Of a DNA stretch of 64,000 nucleotides, positions 1 through 8,360 are shown piece by piece. The notes below the pieces were generated by a model. It worked only from the letters and a program-made list of their open reading frames with translations. It had not been told where the DNA came from and searched no databases. The stretch is from Pseudomonas fluorescens Q2-87 (lineage in GTDB: Bacteria > Pseudomonadota > Gammaproteobacteria > Pseudomonadales > Pseudomonadaceae): the NCBI RefSeq assembly GCF_000281895.1, contig NZ_CM001558.1, positions 4,592,556 through 4,656,555 of the forward strand, read 5' to 3'. Position numbers and translations under genes: made by a program. Numbering within the stretch: position 1 is the stretch's first letter; every line of letters begins with the position of its first letter.

Positions 1-1
1 G

Positions 2-916
2 GTGCGCTGCCTGACGCCGTGGCAACTGATGGAAATCCCCGGAGGCCGTAAATGCGGCCAATGGGTGGTGGGCATCGGCATCGGCCTGCACTTTACCCCT
101 GTGGTGATGGAACAGGTGCTGAGCCACTTCGGCCTGATTTTCTTCGGCGCGCTGGTGACCAGCGTGTCCAGTGTGGTGGGTGTGTGGCTGATGCGCCGCA
201 CCGGCGAAGACCGCGCCACCGCTTTCTTTTCCAGCATGCCGGGCGGTTCCGGCGAAATGGTCAACCTCGGCGCCCGCAACGGTGCGGACCTCAGCCGCGT
301 CGCTGCGGGCCAAAGCCTGCGGGTGCTGGTGGTGGTGCTGTGCGTGCCGGCGGCCTTCAAATATCTGCTGGGCGAAGGTACCCCGGCGCAGCACGCCACT
401 GCGGTGGACTGGCTGTGGCTGGCCGTGCTGTTTCCGGCCGGTGCCCTCCTCGCCTGGCTATGGGAACGCTTGCGCCAACCCAACCCGTGGTTGTTCGGGC
501 CGTTGCTGGTGAGCGCTGCGGTGAGTGTCGGCTGGGACCTGCACATCGGCCTGCCCAACGGCGCCAGCCAGATCGGCCAATGGCTGATCGGCAGCGGATT
601 GGGTTGTCATTTCAACCGGCAGTTCTTCCGACGGGCACCGTCGTTCATGGGGCGCACTCTGATCGGCACAGTATTGACGATGCTCATCGCCACCCTTGCG
701 GCGCTGGGACTGAGCACCCTGACGCACCTGGACCTGCGTTCGCTGACCCTCGGCATGATGCCCGGTGGTATCGCGGAAATGAGCCTGACCGCTGAGACGT
801 TGCAATTGTCGGTGCCATTGGTGACGGCCTTGCAAGTGATGCGATTGCTGTTTGTTCTATTTCTGGCCGAGCCGTTGTTCAGGTATTGGATGCGCAAGCC
901 GGGTTCGGACTTGTAG
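2..916 (+). CDS. AbrB-type (COG3180) integral membrane protein, 5' end missing
   Basis: The reading frame runs in from the left edge, so the N-terminus is probably lost; the GTG at base 2 is only the first available start. The visible 304 residues are strongly hydrophobic with about eight membrane segments. Two copies of a P-G-G-x-x-E-M motif, near residues 80-86 and 254-260, show the internal duplication typical of the AbrB/COG3180 family, often annotated as 'ammonia monooxygenase' or 'AbrB family regulator'. That name is misleading: this is an inner-membrane protein of unknown transport role. It faces ung convergently, with a REP element between them. Confidence 0.75.
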   Translation: MRCLTPWQLMEIPGGRKCGQWVVGIGIGLHFTPVVMEQVLSHFGLIFFGALVTSVSSVVGVWLMRRTGEDRATAFFSSMPGGSGEMVNLGARNGADLSRVAAGQSLRVLVVVLCVPAAFKYLLGEGTPAQHATAVDWLWLAVLFPAGALLAWLWERLRQPNPWLFGPLLVSAAVSVGWDLHIGLPNGASQIGQWLIGSGLGCHFNRQFFRRAPSFMGRTLIGTVLTMLIATLAALGLSTLTHLDLRSLTLGMMPGGIAEMSLTAETLQLSVPLVTALQVMRLLFVLFLAEPLFRYWMRKPGSDL

Positions 917-926
917 ACCGGGTTGC

Positions 927-992
927 CTTCATCGCGAGCAGGCTCGCTCCCACAGGGGACTTGTGTTGCCCTAGCCCCTTGCTCGCGATGAG
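927..992. repeat. REP element pair (degenerate)
   Basis: This short convergent gap has one good REP half, with the GCGAGCAGGCTCGCTCCCAC core, followed by a weaker inverted half containing TTGCTCGCGATGA. It lies between the stop codons of the AbrB-type gene and ung, a usual position for REP sequences, where it may also help end or protect transcripts. Confidence 0.6.
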
Positions 993-1006
993 GCCCTCAT
1001 TGTCGA

Positions 1007-1702
1007 TCACTCAACCGGCGGCAATCGCCAGTCGATCGGCGCCTCGCCATTCTGCTCGAGAAATTTGTTGGTCCGGCTGAAATGCCCGCATCCCAGGAAA
1101 CCTCGATAGGCCGAGAGTGGCGACGGGTGAACCGAGGTGAGCACCAGATGCTTGGTGGCGTCGATCAGTTTCTGTTTGCTTTGCGCATGGGCGCCCCACA
1201 GCAGGAAAACCAGGTGCGGCTGATGTTCGCTGACCACTTCGATCACCCGGTCGGTGAAATGCTGCCAGCCTTTGCCCGCATGGGCGTTGGCATTGGCGCG
1301 TTCCACCGTCATGGTGGTGTTGAGCAGCAACACGCCCTGGTCAGCCCAGCTTTGCAAATAACCGTGGTTGGGAATGTCGATGTTCAGGTCGCGCTTCAAT
1401 TCCTTATAGATATTGACCAGCGACGGTGGTGCCGGTACGCCCGGCTGCACCGAGAAGCACAAACCATGGGCCTGGCCCGGGCCGTGGTACGGGTCCTGCC
1501 CGAGAATCACCACCTTGACCTTGTCCAGCGGCGTGGAGTTGAGGGCATTGAAAATCAACGGCGCCGGTGGATAGATTTCCTTGCCGGCGGCGTGCTCGCT
1601 TCGCAGGAATTCGCGCAACTCTGTCATGTAGGGCTGGTCGAACTCGGCACGCAGCGCCTGCTTCCAGCTCGGTTCGAGTTTGATACGGTCGTCAGCAGTC
1701 AT
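1007..1702 (-). CDS. ung: Uracil-DNA glycosylase (family 1)
   Basis: This 231-residue cytosolic base-excision repair enzyme removes uracil from DNA. Motif [15 protein letters not shown], starts near residue 69 with catalytic Asp70. The DNA-intercalation motif [11 protein letters not shown] lies near the C-terminus. Length fits the family. The frame is open a further 36 codons upstream, but the family normally begins close to this M-T-A-D-D start and the upstream residues look non-coding, so I place the ATG at 1702. The ribosome site is weak. The gene is divergent from the enoyl-CoA hydratase gene. Confidence 0.95.
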   Translation of the reverse strand: MTADDRIKLEPSWKQALRAEFDQPYMTELREFLRSEHAAGKEIYPPAPLIFNALNSTPLDKVKVVILGQDPYHGPGQAHGLCFSVQPGVPAPPSLVNIYKELKRDLNIDIPNHGYLQSWADQGVLLLNTTMTVERANANAHAGKGWQHFTDRVIEVVSEHQPHLVFLLWGAHAQSKQKLIDATKHLVLTSVHPSPLSAYRGFLGCGHFSRTNKFLEQNGEAPIDWRLPPVE

Positions 1703-1833
1703 GGTTGCACCCGGTAAAAACAATGGGCGCACCCTAGGAAAGCCTACTTGGCTTGTCAATTGATCTGACGCAGAACCGGCACTTTCCCACGCAGCGATCA
1801 TACTGATCATTCAAATTGCTGATCGAGGTCACG

Positions 1834-2946
1834 ATGAATCTGCACTTCGAAGAACTCACCGGTATCGACGGTGCCCGTATCGGCATCGCCACCCTGGATG
1901 CTGAAAAATCCCTGAATGCCCTTTCCCTGCCGATGATCAATGCCCTGCGTGATCGTCTCGATGCCTGGGCCAAGGATCCGCAAATCGTTTGTGTGTTATT
2001 GCGTGGCAATGGCCCCAAGGCCTTCTGTGCCGGCGGTGAAGTCCGCAGCCTGGTGGAGGCCTGTCGCGCCACGCCCGGCGAAGTACCGCCATTGGCCGCG
2101 CAGTTTTTCGCGGCGGAATACCGCTTGGACTTCAACCTTCACACCTACCCCAAGCCCCTGCTCTGCTGGGGCCACGGCTATGTGTTGGGCGGTGGCATGG
2201 GCTTGCTGCAAGGCGCGAGCACGCGGATCGTCACGCCGAGCAGTCGCCTGGCAATGCCGGAGATCAGCATCGGCTTGTATCCGGATGTCGGCGCCAGTTG
2301 GTTTTTGTCGCGCCTGCCGGGCAAGCTCGGCCTGTTCCTCGGCCTGACCGGCGCCCACATGAACGCCCGCGATGCCATCGACCTGGACCTGGCCGATCGC
2401 TTCCTGCTGGATGAACAACAGGACGACCTGATCGAAGGTTTGCTGCAACTCAATTGGCAAGAGCAGACCGCCATGCAGCTCAACAGCCTCCTCAGGGCCT
2501 TGCAGCAGGAAGCCGTCGGCCAAATGCCGGAAGCCCAATGGTTGCCGCGTCGACAAAAAATCGATGAATGGCTGGACGTCAGCGATGTGCGCTGCGCCTG
2601 GAAAGCCCTCAGCCTGCTGGTGGACCATCCTGATCCATTGATCGCCCGGGCCGCCAAGACCATGACCGACGGCGCCCCTTTGACTGCTCACCTGGTCTGG
2701 GAGCAGATCGCTCGTGCCCGGCATCTGTCACTGGCCGGCGTGTTCCGGATGGAGTACACCTTGAGCCTCAATTGCTGTCGCCATCCGGAATTCAGCGAAG
2801 GCGTGCGGGCGCGGCTGATCGACAAGGATCACAAGCCCCATTGGCACTGGCCGGACATCAATCATGTGCCCGAGGCGGCGGTCGAGGCGCATTTTCACAA
2901 GGCGTGGGAAGGTCGGCATCCGCTGGCGGATTTGTCTAACGAATGA
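1834..2946 (+). CDS. Enoyl-CoA hydratase/isomerase family protein, 3-hydroxyisobutyryl-CoA hydrolase-like
   Basis: This 370-residue crotonase-fold protein shows the oxyanion-hole segments FCAGGEVRSL and GHGYVLGGGMGL. These are followed by MPEISIGLYPDVGASWFLSRLPG-type sequence, the pattern of the long ECH_2/HIBYL-CoA hydrolase branch with its conserved Glu and Asp. It is likely to hydrolyse or hydrate a branched short-chain acyl-CoA, as in valine catabolism; the exact substrate cannot be read from sequence. I chose the ATG at 1834 because a GAGG sequence lies 6 bases upstream; an earlier in-frame start lacks one. No co-directional partner follows. Confidence 0.8.
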   Translation: MNLHFEELTGIDGARIGIATLDAEKSLNALSLPMINALRDRLDAWAKDPQIVCVLLRGNGPKAFCAGGEVRSLVEACRATPGEVPPLAAQFFAAEYRLDFNLHTYPKPLLCWGHGYVLGGGMGLLQGASTRIVTPSSRLAMPEISIGLYPDVGASWFLSRLPGKLGLFLGLTGAHMNARDAIDLDLADRFLLDEQQDDLIEGLLQLNWQEQTAMQLNSLLRALQQEAVGQMPEAQWLPRRQKIDEWLDVSDVRCAWKALSLLVDHPDPLIARAAKTMTDGAPLTAHLVWEQIARARHLSLAGVFRMEYTLSLNCCRHPEFSEGVRARLIDKDHKPHWHWPDINHVPEAAVEAHFHKAWEGRHPLADLSNE

Positions 2947-2963
2947 ACGACCTGAATGATCTC

Positions 2964-3057
2964 CTGTGGGAGCGGGCTTGCTCGCGAAAGCAATGGACCA
3001 GCTTGCATCAATGTTGAATGTGCCGTCGCGTTCGCGGGCAAGCCCGCTCCCACAGGT
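2964..3057. repeat. REP pair (BIME), GGGAGCGGGCTTGCTCGCGA type
   Basis: Two inverted REP halves flank about 40 bases. The left half reads TGTGGGAGCGGGCTTGCTCG and the right half is its near reverse complement, ending GCAAGCCCGCTCCCACA. It sits just after the enoyl-CoA hydratase stop codon and before an intrinsic terminator. Confidence 0.9.
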
Positions 3058-3074
3058 TCGTTTTATGGCAGGCA

Positions 3075-3106
3075 CAAAAAAGCGGCGCTTCATGCGCCGC
3101 TTTTTA
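3075..3106. terminator. Bidirectional rho-independent terminator
   Basis: An AAAAAGCGGCGC / GCGCCGCTTTTT stem with a five-base loop has A and T runs on either side. It can therefore stop transcription from both the enoyl-CoA hydratase gene (plus) and the Gly/Tyr-rich lipoprotein gene (minus). Confidence 0.85.
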
Positions 3107-3118
3107 TTTGCCTGCCGA

Positions 3119-3514
3119 TCAGCGGTGGCCGCCCCGGCCGTCATGATCGCCACGTCCTCGATGATCACGCCCACCCCGACCGCCCCGGTCGTCGTTCCAG
3201 CCCCCACGGTCATGGCCGCCCCAGCCGCCCCGGTCATGACCGCCCCAGTCACCCCGGTTCGGATAAGACCGGTACGCCGCTCGCGGTGGCGAGTAATAGC
3301 GCGGGCCTTGCTGGTAGTAACGCGGCGCCGATTGGTAATAACGCGGGGCGTAATAGCCACGCGGCGCCGAATAATAACTCCCGCCACCGTAATAGACCGG
3401 CGCCGGTGAGGTGTAGACCTCGGAACGGTAGTAGTTCGAGTCTCCATCGTAGTAAGGCTCGCAGGCCGAAAGAGTCAAACCGAGAAACGCAAGGAGCAGC
3501 AGTCGTCGATACAT
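3119..3514 (-). CDS. Small Gly/Tyr/Arg-rich lipoprotein of unknown function
   Basis: The 131-residue product starts with a lipoprotein signal peptide, with lipobox LTLSAC and Cys18. A Tyr-rich middle follows with many YY, YYS and APRYY repeats, then a C-terminal half made almost only of Gly, Asp, Arg and His (GGHDRGG-type repeats). It is predicted to be anchored in the cell envelope and largely disordered. A GGAGG-like site precedes the start. The repetitive C-terminus also creates long open frames on the other strand, which I read as shadows. I do not recognise a domain. Confidence 0.7.
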   Translation of the reverse strand: MYRRLLLLAFLGLTLSACEPYYDGDSNYYRSEVYTSPAPVYYGGGSYYSAPRGYYAPRYYQSAPRYYQQGPRYYSPPRAAYRSYPNRGDWGGHDRGGWGGHDRGGWNDDRGGRGGRDHRGRGDHDGRGGHR

Positions 3515-3753
3515 GGCGGCCTCCTGGACCGCGAATGGGCCGCATCAGCGACGCTGATGGGCGGCAGTCAACTTTCAGTGACTGACGAATATTCAGACAG
3601 CAAAATCGGAATCTGGTGCGATGCGGTAACAACTGGAAACATGTAGCGCTTTGCCCTCTTCCGGTGCGCGACGGCACCACAATCACGCATCCCTTTGCGT
3701 TCAGTTGCGCATTTCCCGCCCTCGCCCGCTCTGCTCCGGGCCTTTGCCTGAAT
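3515..3753. other. Intergenic region upstream of the guanidine operon
   Basis: This gap between the minus-strand lipoprotein gene and the sigma-54 promoter shows no convincing coding frame. Activator sites for NtrC would be expected here, but I could not identify a clean GCACC-N5-GGTGC-type palindrome by eye. Confidence 0.4.
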
Positions 3754-3770
3754 TGGCACGGCTCTCGCTT
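3754..3770 (+). promoter_or_regulatory. Sigma-54 (RpoN) -24/-12 promoter
   Basis: The sequence TGGCACGGCTCTCGCTT matches the consensus TGGCACG-N4-TTGCW with one mismatch in the -12 element (TCGC for TTGC). The spacing from the GG to the GC dinucleotide is exactly 12 bases. It lies about 55 bases before the riboswitch on the same strand. This implies nitrogen-regulated transcription of the guanidine operon through RpoN, probably with NtrC. Confidence 0.75.
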
Positions 3771-3823
3771 TAACAAACCTTGTGCAGGAGTCATCACAGG
3801 TTCGCGGCACCACAATTTGCAAT

Positions 3824-3926
3824 GGCTGACTAGGGTTCCGGCTCGCCTCTGGCGAGTGGCTGGTCCGAGAGTTGGCGACCTCCAGTTGAGGTTACACGGC
3901 GGGACAAAAGCCCGGGAGACAAGCCA
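3824..3926 (+). ncRNA. Guanidine-I (ykkC/yxkD) riboswitch
   Basis: All three conserved blocks of the guanidine-I aptamer are present in order: CTAGGGTTCCG from 3830, CTGGTCCGAGAG from about 3868, and ACACGGCGGGACAAAAGCCC followed by GGGAGA. Short variable hairpins separate them (for example CTCGCC...GGCGAG). It lies in the leader of the ABC transporter/urea carboxylase operon, whose products act on guanidine. The expression platform probably lies in the 55 bases before the first start codon; I cannot tell whether it acts on transcription or translation. Confidence 0.95.
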
Positions 3927-3980
3927 CCGTTCGCGGTGCCGCGTTGCTCCTGTCCGCCCTTGATCAACTGGAGAACCACC

Positions 3981-5051
3981 ATGCTCAAGCTTCGTCTATC
4001 TGCCCTGCTCCTCGCCGCCGTCTCGGCCCTTGCGAGCTTTTCATCCACCGCCGCAGAAAAAAAAGACCACTTCAACGTCTGCTGGACGATCTACGCCGGC
4101 TGGATGCCCTGGGAATACGCCGGTAGCCAAGGCATCGTCGACAAATGGGCGAAGAAGTACGGCATCAAGATCGATGTCGTACAGCTCAACGACTACGTCG
4201 AATCCATCAACCAGTACACCGCCGGTCAATTCGATGGTTGCACCATGACCAACATGGACGCCCTGACCATTCCGGCCGCCGGTGGCGTGGACAGCACCGC
4301 GCTGATCGTCAGCGATTTCTCCAACGGCAACGACGGGATTGTCCTCAAGGGCGACGGCAAGAAAGTCGCAGACCTCAAGGGTATGGACGTCAACCTGGTG
4401 GAACTGTCGGTTTCCCATTACCTGTTGGCCCGTGCCCTGGATTCGGTTGGCCTCACCGAGAAAGACCTGAAAGTCGTCAACACCTCCGACGCGGATATTT
4501 CCGCCGCCTTCAATACCGACCAGGTCCGCGCCGTCACCACCTGGAACCCGATGCTCTCAGACATCAAGGCCCAGCCCGGCGTAAGCGAAGTGTTTAATTC
4601 CAGCCAGGTTCCCGGAGAGATCATGGACATGATGGTGGTCAATACCCAGACCCTCCATGACAACCCTGCGCTGGGCAAAGCCTTGACCGGCGCCTGGTTT
4701 GAAGTAGTGGCGCTGATGAACGCGAAGAACGCCGCGAGCAAGGCCGCACTGGAACACATGGCCAAAGCCTCAGGCACCGACCTGGCCGGCTTCCAGTCGC
4801 AATTGGACACCACCAAGCTGTTCGCCACGCCCAAGCAAGCCCTCGATTTCGCTACCAGCCAGCAACTGCCCACGACGATGCGCAAGGTCGCCGAGTTTTC
4901 CTTCCAGCACGGCTTGCTGGGCGAAGGCGCCAAGGACGCCGACGCGGTCGGCATGGCCTTCGCCAATGGCGAGACACAGGGCGACAAGGCCAACCTCAAG
5001 CTGCGCTTTGACCCGACCTACGTCCAGCAGGCCGCCGACGCCAAGCTGTAA
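3981..5051 (+). CDS. Guanidine/urea ABC transporter substrate-binding protein (NitT/TauT type)
   Basis: This 356-residue periplasmic protein has a clear signal peptide (about residues 1-24, ending at an A-A/E site). It then has the NitT/TauT-like binding-protein fold seen in the 'putative urea ABC transporter substrate-binding' family. It is the first gene after the guanidine-I riboswitch and is followed 15 bases later by its permease, so guanidine is the more likely ligand than urea (inference from context). I chose the ATG at 3981, preceded by TGGAGAACCACC; an earlier in-frame ATG would start inside the riboswitch leader. Confidence 0.88.
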   Translation: MLKLRLSALLLAAVSALASFSSTAAEKKDHFNVCWTIYAGWMPWEYAGSQGIVDKWAKKYGIKIDVVQLNDYVESINQYTAGQFDGCTMTNMDALTIPAAGGVDSTALIVSDFSNGNDGIVLKGDGKKVADLKGMDVNLVELSVSHYLLARALDSVGLTEKDLKVVNTSDADISAAFNTDQVRAVTTWNPMLSDIKAQPGVSEVFNSSQVPGEIMDMMVVNTQTLHDNPALGKALTGAWFEVVALMNAKNAASKAALEHMAKASGTDLAGFQSQLDTTKLFATPKQALDFATSQQLPTTMRKVAEFSFQHGLLGEGAKDADAVGMAFANGETQGDKANLKLRFDPTYVQQAADAKL

Positions 5052-5066
5052 ACCGGAGGAGCTGGC

Positions 5067-5882
5067 ATGCGCCTGATCAACCGCTACCCGGACCGCCCCA
5101 GCCGCTTGTTGCTGGTAATCCTGCCGTTCGCATTGGTGTTGTTCGCCTATTTCATGGGCTCGGCCGAACGCCTGACGGACAACCCCAACGACAAACTGCT
5201 GCCCAGCGCCGTGCAAATGGTCGATGCGGTGAAACGCCTGGCCTTCACCGCGGATGCCCGCAGCGGCGATTACCTGCTTTGGCAGGACACCGCGTCGAGC
5301 CTGCAACGGTTGGCAGTCGGCTTGGGCATCAGCGCCCTGGCCGGATTGTGCCTGGGCATGGCTGCCGGTACGTTGCCGCTGCTCGGCGCGCCGTTGTCGC
5401 CGCTGCTCACAGTGGTGTCGATGGTGCCGCCACTGGCCATCCTGCCGATCCTGTTCATCGTTTTCGGCCTGGGTGAACTGTCAAAAGTGATGCTGATTGT
5501 CATCGGCGTCACGCCTTGCCTGGCCCGGGACCTGGAACAGCGCGCCCGGGAAATTCCGTCCGAACTGCTGATCAAGGCGCAGACCCTCGGCGCGTCGACC
5601 TGGACCCTGATGCTGCGGGTGGTGCTGCCGCAATTGCTGCCGCGCCTGCTGATATCCCTGCGGTTGATGCTCGGTTCGGCCTGGCTGTTCCTGATCGCCG
5701 CCGAAGCCATCGCTTCCACCGATGGGTTGGGCTACCGGATTTTCCTGGTCCGTCGCTACTTGGCCATGGACGTGATCCTGCCCTATGTGGTGTGGATCAC
5801 CCTGCTTGCCTGGCTGATGGATTGGGGCATCAAGCGCCTGACCCGCCAAGCGTTCCCTTGGTATGAAGGGGCGAAAGCATGA
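5067..5882 (+). CDS. ABC transporter permease (TauC/SsuC-like)
   Basis: This 271-residue inner-membrane protein has about six hydrophobic segments. A central EAA-type loop (around residues 160-185, with the A-x-x-L-G-A core) contacts the ATPase. A strong GGAGGAG site precedes the ATG. The stop codon overlaps the ATPase start in an ATGA arrangement, implying translational coupling. It belongs to the binding-protein-dependent transport family for nitrogenous and sulfonated small molecules. Its place in the riboswitch operon points to guanidine uptake. Confidence 0.88.
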   Translation: MRLINRYPDRPSRLLLVILPFALVLFAYFMGSAERLTDNPNDKLLPSAVQMVDAVKRLAFTADARSGDYLLWQDTASSLQRLAVGLGISALAGLCLGMAAGTLPLLGAPLSPLLTVVSMVPPLAILPILFIVFGLGELSKVMLIVIGVTPCLARDLEQRAREIPSELLIKAQTLGASTWTLMLRVVLPQLLPRLLISLRLMLGSAWLFLIAAEAIASTDGLGYRIFLVRRYLAMDVILPYVVWITLLAWLMDWGIKRLTRQAFPWYEGAKA

Positions 5883-6667
5883 GCTTCATTACGGTGAGTA
5901 ACGTCTGGCAGGAATATGCCGACCAGGTGGTGCTCGAACGCCTGAACCTGAGTGTCGCCGAAGGTGAATTCTGCACGCTGGTGGGCGCGTCGGGTTGCGG
6001 CAAGTCGACCTTCCTGCGGCTGTTGCTGGGCCAGGAACGCGCCAGTCGCGGACAGATTCTGCTGGATGGCGAGCCCTTGGCCGGTGAGCCGGACGCCAGC
6101 CGGGGCGTGGTGTTCCAGCGCTATTCAGTGTTCCCCCACCTGAGCGTGTTGGACAACGTCGCCCTGGGCCTGGAACTGCCGCGCTCGCCACTGCTGGGGC
6201 GCCTGTTTGGCAACGCCAAGCGCCTGGTCCGCGAAGAGGCGGCGCATCTGCTGGACAAGGTCGGACTCGGCCATGCGCTGGACAAATATCCGGCGCAGTT
6301 GTCCGGCGGTATGCAACAACGGCTGGCCATCGCCCAGGCATTGATCATGAAGCCGCGCGTCCTGCTGCTGGACGAGCCGTTCGGCGCCCTCGACCCGGGC
6401 ATTCGCAAGGACATGCACGCCTTGTTGCTCAATCTGTGGCGCGAAACCCGGCTGACGGTGTTCATGGTCACCCATGACCTGTCCGAAGGTTTCAGCCTCG
6501 GCACCCGCCTGTTGGTGTTCGACAAGGTCCGCGTCGACCCCCATGCCCCCGGCGCCTATGGCGCACGCATCACCTATGACATCCCACTAAACAGCGACCG
6601 CCGCACCGCCCGTGCCGCCGTCGACGCCCTGCCCGCCGAACTGGCCGGCACGTTGCGTATCGCTTGA
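5879..6667 (+). CDS. ABC transporter ATP-binding protein (TauB/SsuB-like)
   Basis: The 262-residue cytoplasmic ATPase has Walker A GASGCGKST at residues 36-44, signature LSGGMQQR at 140-147, Walker B LLLDEP at 161-166 and a switch His in the VTHD segment. It starts within the permease stop codon (ATGA overlap). It powers import by the two preceding gene products. The next gene begins 12 bases downstream behind a strong AAAGGAG site, so it is co-transcribed. Confidence 0.9.
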   Translation: MSFITVSNVWQEYADQVVLERLNLSVAEGEFCTLVGASGCGKSTFLRLLLGQERASRGQILLDGEPLAGEPDASRGVVFQRYSVFPHLSVLDNVALGLELPRSPLLGRLFGNAKRLVREEAAHLLDKVGLGHALDKYPAQLSGGMQQRLAIAQALIMKPRVLLLDEPFGALDPGIRKDMHALLLNLWRETRLTVFMVTHDLSEGFSLGTRLLVFDKVRVDPHAPGAYGARITYDIPLNSDRRTARAAVDALPAELAGTLRIA

Positions 6668-6679
6668 AAGGAGTTTTCC

Positions 6680-7405
6680 ATGACCGACTCAACCCACTTG
6701 TTCGAACCCTTTGCCGAAGAACTGCTGCCCGGTGGCGGCCACCGTTCCTTCGTGCTCAAGCGCGGCCAGCTGTTGCGCCTGACCGACCTGCGCGGTGGTG
6801 CCAACGTGAGCCTGATGCTGCTCAACGCCAACGAGAAAACCGAACGCCTGAACCTGCCCGACAGCCTCAAGTGCCAACACACCGCCAAGCTCACCACCGG
6901 CCATTGCCTGTACTCGGACATGGGGCGGGTGCTGCTGGCAATCACCGCCGATACCTGTGGCTGGAGCGATAGCCTTGGCGGCGTGCTCTGCGCCGAGGAA
7001 GTCGCTGAAAAGTACGGCCAGGGCCGTTATCAGGAACTGCGCAACGGTTTCTTTCGCAACGGCACCGACAACCTGCTGGTGGAGCTGGGCAAATGGGGTT
7101 TGGGCCTGTCTGACCTGCTGATGACTCTCAACCTGTTCAGCCGGGTCAATGTCGACGAGGCCGGCGGTTTCCACTTCGTCGAAGGCCACGCCAAGGCCGG
7201 TGACTTCATCGAATTGTATGCGCCGATGGACACTCTGGTGGTGCTGACCGCGCTGCAACACCCGATGGACCCGAACCCGCACTACGCACCGCAACCAATC
7301 AAGCTCAGTTGGATGAATGCCGACCCCAGCGTCGCCGAGCACTGCCGTCTTTCGCGCCCGGAAAACCAGCGCGGTTTCATCAACACCGACCGTCTGTTCG
7401 CCTGA
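6680..7405 (+). CDS. Urea carboxylase-associated protein 2 (DUF1989), carboxyguanidine deiminase subunit
   Basis: This 241-residue DUF1989 protein carries the conserved stretch DTCG-x2-D-x-LGG-x2-C near residues 91-104; its Cys residues are candidate metal ligands. Proteins of this pair were shown in other bacteria to form carboxyguanidine deiminase (CgdA/CgdB), which converts carboxyguanidine to allophanate and ammonia (established for the family). I leave the symbol blank because I cannot say which of the two names applies. It is followed 11 bases later by its paralogue. Confidence 0.88.
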   Translation: MTDSTHLFEPFAEELLPGGGHRSFVLKRGQLLRLTDLRGGANVSLMLLNANEKTERLNLPDSLKCQHTAKLTTGHCLYSDMGRVLLAITADTCGWSDSLGGVLCAEEVAEKYGQGRYQELRNGFFRNGTDNLLVELGKWGLGLSDLLMTLNLFSRVNVDEAGGFHFVEGHAKAGDFIELYAPMDTLVVLTALQHPMDPNPHYAPQPIKLSWMNADPSVAEHCRLSRPENQRGFINTDRLFA

Positions 7406-7416
7406 GGATCGCCGCC

Positions 7417-8058
7417 ATGTCACTTGCTCTCGCCACCGCACAAAAGCAGCCGGAAACGGCCGTCTACCGCGCCACTATTCCCGCCGGGGAACCTTGGTTG
7501 ACAGAGGTCAAGGCCGGCCAGACCGTGCGCATCCTCGACCTGGAAGGCAACCAGGCGGTCGATACGCTGTTCTACAGCGTGGCCAACCCCAAGGAACGCT
7601 ACGACGTGCAGCGCACCCTGCGTCGACAAAACAGCGTTTATCTGAGCACCGGCAGCGTGCTCTATTCGAACCTCGGCCACCCGATGCTGACCATCGTCGA
7701 AGACACGTGCGGGCGCCACGACACCCTCGGCGGCGCCTGCGCCCAGGAAAGCAACACCGTGCGCTACGCCCTGGAAAAACGCTACATGCACAGCTGCCGT
7801 GACAACTACCTGCGCGCCTGCGCCCACGATGGTCGATTGGGCAAAGGCGATATCGGGCCGAACATCAACTTCTTCATGAACGTGCCGGTCACTGCCGACG
7901 GCGGCCTGACCTTCGAAGACGGCATCTCGGCGCCAGGCAAATACGTCGACCTGCGGGCTGAAATGGACGTGATCGTCCTGATCTCCAACTGCCCGCAACT
8001 GAACAACCCGTGCAATGCCTACAACCCGACCCCGGCGGAGCTTTTGATATGGGACTGA
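7417..8058 (+). CDS. Urea carboxylase-associated protein 1 (DUF1989), carboxyguanidine deiminase subunit
   Basis: This 213-residue protein is paralogous to the preceding one, sharing the DTCG-x2-D-x-LGG segment (residues 96-106) and a nearby Cys108. It likely forms a hetero-oligomeric deiminase with its neighbour between the carboxylase and allophanate hydrolase steps. The start at 7417 follows GAGGATCGCCGCC; the longer open frame begins inside the previous gene and is not credible. A REP pair lies between this gene and the carboxylase. Confidence 0.88.
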   Translation: MSLALATAQKQPETAVYRATIPAGEPWLTEVKAGQTVRILDLEGNQAVDTLFYSVANPKERYDVQRTLRRQNSVYLSTGSVLYSNLGHPMLTIVEDTCGRHDTLGGACAQESNTVRYALEKRYMHSCRDNYLRACAHDGRLGKGDIGPNINFFMNVPVTADGGLTFEDGISAPGKYVDLRAEMDVIVLISNCPQLNNPCNAYNPTPAELLIWD

Positions 8059-8155
8059 AACTCACCCGCCTGCGACGCTGGCTGTTTGCGTTGTGCCAGA
8101 GCCGGTCGGGGCAATGCATCAAATAAACGCAGATTTTATTAACACCACCCATGCC

Positions 8156-8248
8156 CTGTGGGAGCGAGCTTGCCCGCGAAGACGTCGGCGCATCCAACAT
8201 CGCCGCCAACTGACCCACCGCTATCGCGAGCAAGCGCGCTCCCACAAG
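8156..8248. repeat. REP pair (BIME) inside the guanidine operon
   Basis: The left half TGTGGGAGCGAGCTTGCCCG and the inverted right half ending GCGCGCTCCCACAAG enclose about 35 bases. It occupies most of the 302-base gap between the DUF1989 gene and the carboxylase. It may adjust relative expression or mRNA stability within the operon. Confidence 0.9.
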
Positions 8249-8360
8249 GGATGAGGTGTTTGGAAGTTTCGCCACCGGGGACGACCCCGGCGGCCATCGA
8301 AAACTGCGGGACGGCCCGCATCCCAGGTCAGGCAGATATTCGTGCCTGAGGGGTAACGCC

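Noticed and set aside
2728..3447. Long Arg/Thr-rich minus-strand frame over the REP and lipoprotein region
   Set aside because: It is a shadow of the repetitive lipoprotein gene and reads through REP and terminator DNA.
3119..3514. A CRISPR-like repeat in the Gly/Arg-rich region
   Set aside because: The repeats are short, codon-based and lack unique spacers; they encode the lipoprotein's low-complexity tail.
8049..8126. A 25-codon frame ([11 protein letters not shown]) overlapping the end of the second DUF1989 gene
   Set aside because: It has no separate ribosome site, and a short overlap like this arises easily by chance; no family is recognised.
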